64,000 bases of DNA from contig CM068373.1 in NCBI GenBank assembly GCA_034769895.1, positions 199,744,134 to 199,808,133 of the forward strand, in the 5' to 3' direction. Both the position numbers and the translations under genes were made by a program. Shown in pieces: positions 62,021-64,000 of this stretch. The stretch's first letter is position 1. Each line of letters begins with the position of its first letter. This stretch comes from Magicicada septendecula. Lineage: Eukaryota > Arthropoda > Insecta > Hemiptera > Cicadidae. Under the pieces are notes generated by a model. That model saw only the letters and a list, made by a program, of their open reading frames with translations, was not told where the DNA came from and ran no database searches.

Positions 62021-64000
62021 TGTCTGTCTGTCTGTGTGTCTGTCTGTGTGTCTGTGGATTTTTTATTATGGCAAACGATAACAGCCGCAAATTCAAACTG
62101 AATCAAATCATTTTTTGCATACAGCCCTGATTTGTAGAGTACTCACGACCTATTGTTTTTGGTAAAGATCGGTTAGGGAAAGGGGTAGTTTACCTGCAAC
62201 GGTTTTTTTAAAATCAAGGGTAATTGTTTGCTATGGAAAACGATAACAGCCGCAAATTCAAACAGAATCAACTACTCTTTCGCATACTGCCCTAAATTGT
62301 AGAGTTCTCAAAATCTGTTGATATTGGTAAAGATTGGTTAAGGGAAAGGGGTAGTTTACCAGCAACGTTTTATGTTTTAACAAGGGTATTTTATATGGCA
62401 AACGATAACAGCCGCAAATTCAAACATAATCAAACAATTTTTTGCATACTGCCCTGAATTATAGAGTTCTCAAAATCTGTTGATTTTGGTGAAGATCGGA
62501 TAAGGGAAAGGGGTAGTTTACCAGCTACGTTTTATGTTTTAAAAGGGTATTTTATATGGCAAACGATAAGAGCCGCAAATTCAAACAGAATCAAATGATT
62601 ATTTGCATACAGGTCTGACTTGTAGAGTTCTCAAGACCTATTGATTTTGGTGAAGATCGGCTAAGGGGAAGGGGTAGTTTACCTGCAACGTTTTTTTTTA
62701 TCGGGGGTAATTTTTTTCTATGGCAAACGATAACAGCCGCAAATTAAAACAGAATACATTACTCTTTTGCATACAGCCCTGAATTGTAGATTTCCCATGT
62801 CCTATTGGTGTTGGTGAAGATCGGTTTAGGGAAAGGGGTAGTTTACCAGCAACGGTTTTTTATCAAGGGTAATTTTTTATATGGTAAACGATAATAGCCG
62901 CAAATTCAAACAGAATCAAATAATGTTTTGCATAGAGCCGTGAATTGTAGAGTTATCAAGACATGTTGGTTTTGGTGAAGATCGGTTAAGGGAATAGGGT
63001 AGTTTACCAGGAACATTTTATGTTTTGAAAAGGGTAATTTCTTTATGACGAACGATAACTGCCGTACATTAAAACAGAATCAACTACTCTTCTGCATACC
63101 TCTTTGAATTATACAGAACTCAAGGTCTGTTGATTTTGTTGAAGATCGGTTAAGGTAAAAGAGTAGTTTACCAGCAACGTTTTATGTTTTAACAAGGGTA
63201 TGTTTTATGACAAACGATAACAGCCGCAAATTCAAACAGAATCACATAATATTTTGCATACAGCCCTGATTTGTTGAGTTCTCAAGACCTGTTGTTTTTG
63301 GTGAAGATCGGTTAAGGGAAAGGGGTAGTTTACTAGCAACGGTTTTTTATCAAGGGTAATTTTTTCTATGGTAAACGATAACAGCCGCAAATTCGAACAG
63401 AATCAAATGATGTCTTGCATACAGCCCTGTATTGTAGAGTACTCAATACTATTGGTGTTGGTGAAGATCGGTTAAGGGAAAGGGGTAGTTTACCTGCAAC
63501 GTTTTATGTTTTAAAAGGGTTTTTTCTATGGCAAACGATAAGAGCCGCAAATTCAAACAAAATCAAATAAGTTTTTGCATACAGCCCTATTTTGTTGAGT
63601 AATAAAGACCTATTGTTTTTGGTGAAGATCGGTTAAGGGTAAGGGGTAGTTTACCAGCCACGTTTTTTGTTTTATCAAGGGTATTTTATATGGCAAACGA
63701 TAACAGCCGCAAATTCAAACAGAATCACATAATATTTTGCATACTGCCCTAAAATGTTGAGTTCTCAAGACCTGCTGGTTTTGGTGAAGATCGGTTAATG
63801 GAATAGGGTAGTTTACCAGCAACGTTTTATGTTTTATCAAGGATGTTTTCTATGGCAAACGATAAGAGCCGCAAATTCAAACTGAATCAAATAATTGTTT
63901 GCATACAGGCCTAAATTGTTGAGTACTCAAGACCTGTCGTTTTTGGTGAAGATCGGTTAAGCGAAAGGGGTAGTTTACCTGCAACGGTGTTTTATCATGG
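61868..64000. mobile_element. Composite hairpin-microsatellite-satellite element, copy B (runs off window)
   Basis: The same order as copy A. It has a terminal hairpin with a 14-bp stem and one bulged G (61868-61896), unique sequence and a GT/TCTG microsatellite (about 61986-62056). About 12 tandem monomers of ~160 bp follow, reaching the window end. Homology to copy A begins at the same TTTACTTCCATG edge, while upstream sequences differ, so this is an element boundary. The end lies outside the window. Confidence 0.75.

Overview
This window looks like a piece of an AT-rich animal chromosome, most likely from an insect or other arthropod. I base this on the repeat families present: a BEL/Pao element, several copies of one Ty3/gypsy family with a tRNA-Leu primer site, GIY-YIG (Penelope-like) remains, decayed non-LTR retrotransposons, and satellite-bearing elements resembling Helentron-associated repeats. 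I recognise no intact host gene, tRNA or rRNA. Nearly every protein-like stretch belongs to a transposable element, and most are broken. Species identity is not visible.

Layout. 1-430: 3' part of a BEL/Pao-type LTR. 1750-2190: minus-strand tail of a Penelope-like GIY-YIG endonuclease, with a hammerhead-like motif just beyond it. 4938-8322: Ty3/gypsy copy with LTRs, gag and protease but no RT or integrase core. 10822-11340: solo LTR of the same family. 13784-13917: near-perfect 134-bp palindrome. 17921-26371: a large element with 2.1-2.7 kb LTRs, an initiator-tRNA-Met primer site and only a gag-like gene. Its two LTRs differ by a 567-bp GT...AG segment that the 5' LTR lacks exactly. 30674-33605: minus-strand non-LTR retrotransposon split by a third gypsy-family copy (31288-32984). 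33598-35600 and 61868-64000: two copies of a composite repeat made of a terminal hairpin, a GT/TCTG microsatellite and a tandem ~160-bp satellite. 39389-46995: full-length but frameshifted BEL/Pao element with 5-bp target duplications. 49488-50230: plus-strand non-LTR fragment carrying a 249-bp insertion with an 11-bp duplication. 50994-52731: element with ~690-bp terminal inverted repeats. Stretches between these are AT-rich and without recognisable genes.

How the parts relate. Three gypsy-family LTRs abut the same ATAT target, and both copies with an internal region lack RT/integrase core, so this may be a non-autonomous lineage mobilised in trans. The 17.9-26.4 kb element also has gag only and would need outside polymerase and integrase. 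Hammerhead-like motifs near 1757, 35850 and 49850, and the palindrome at 13.8 kb, look related and fit the Penelope-like remains. The most unusual observation is the intron-like difference between the two LTRs of the gag-only element.
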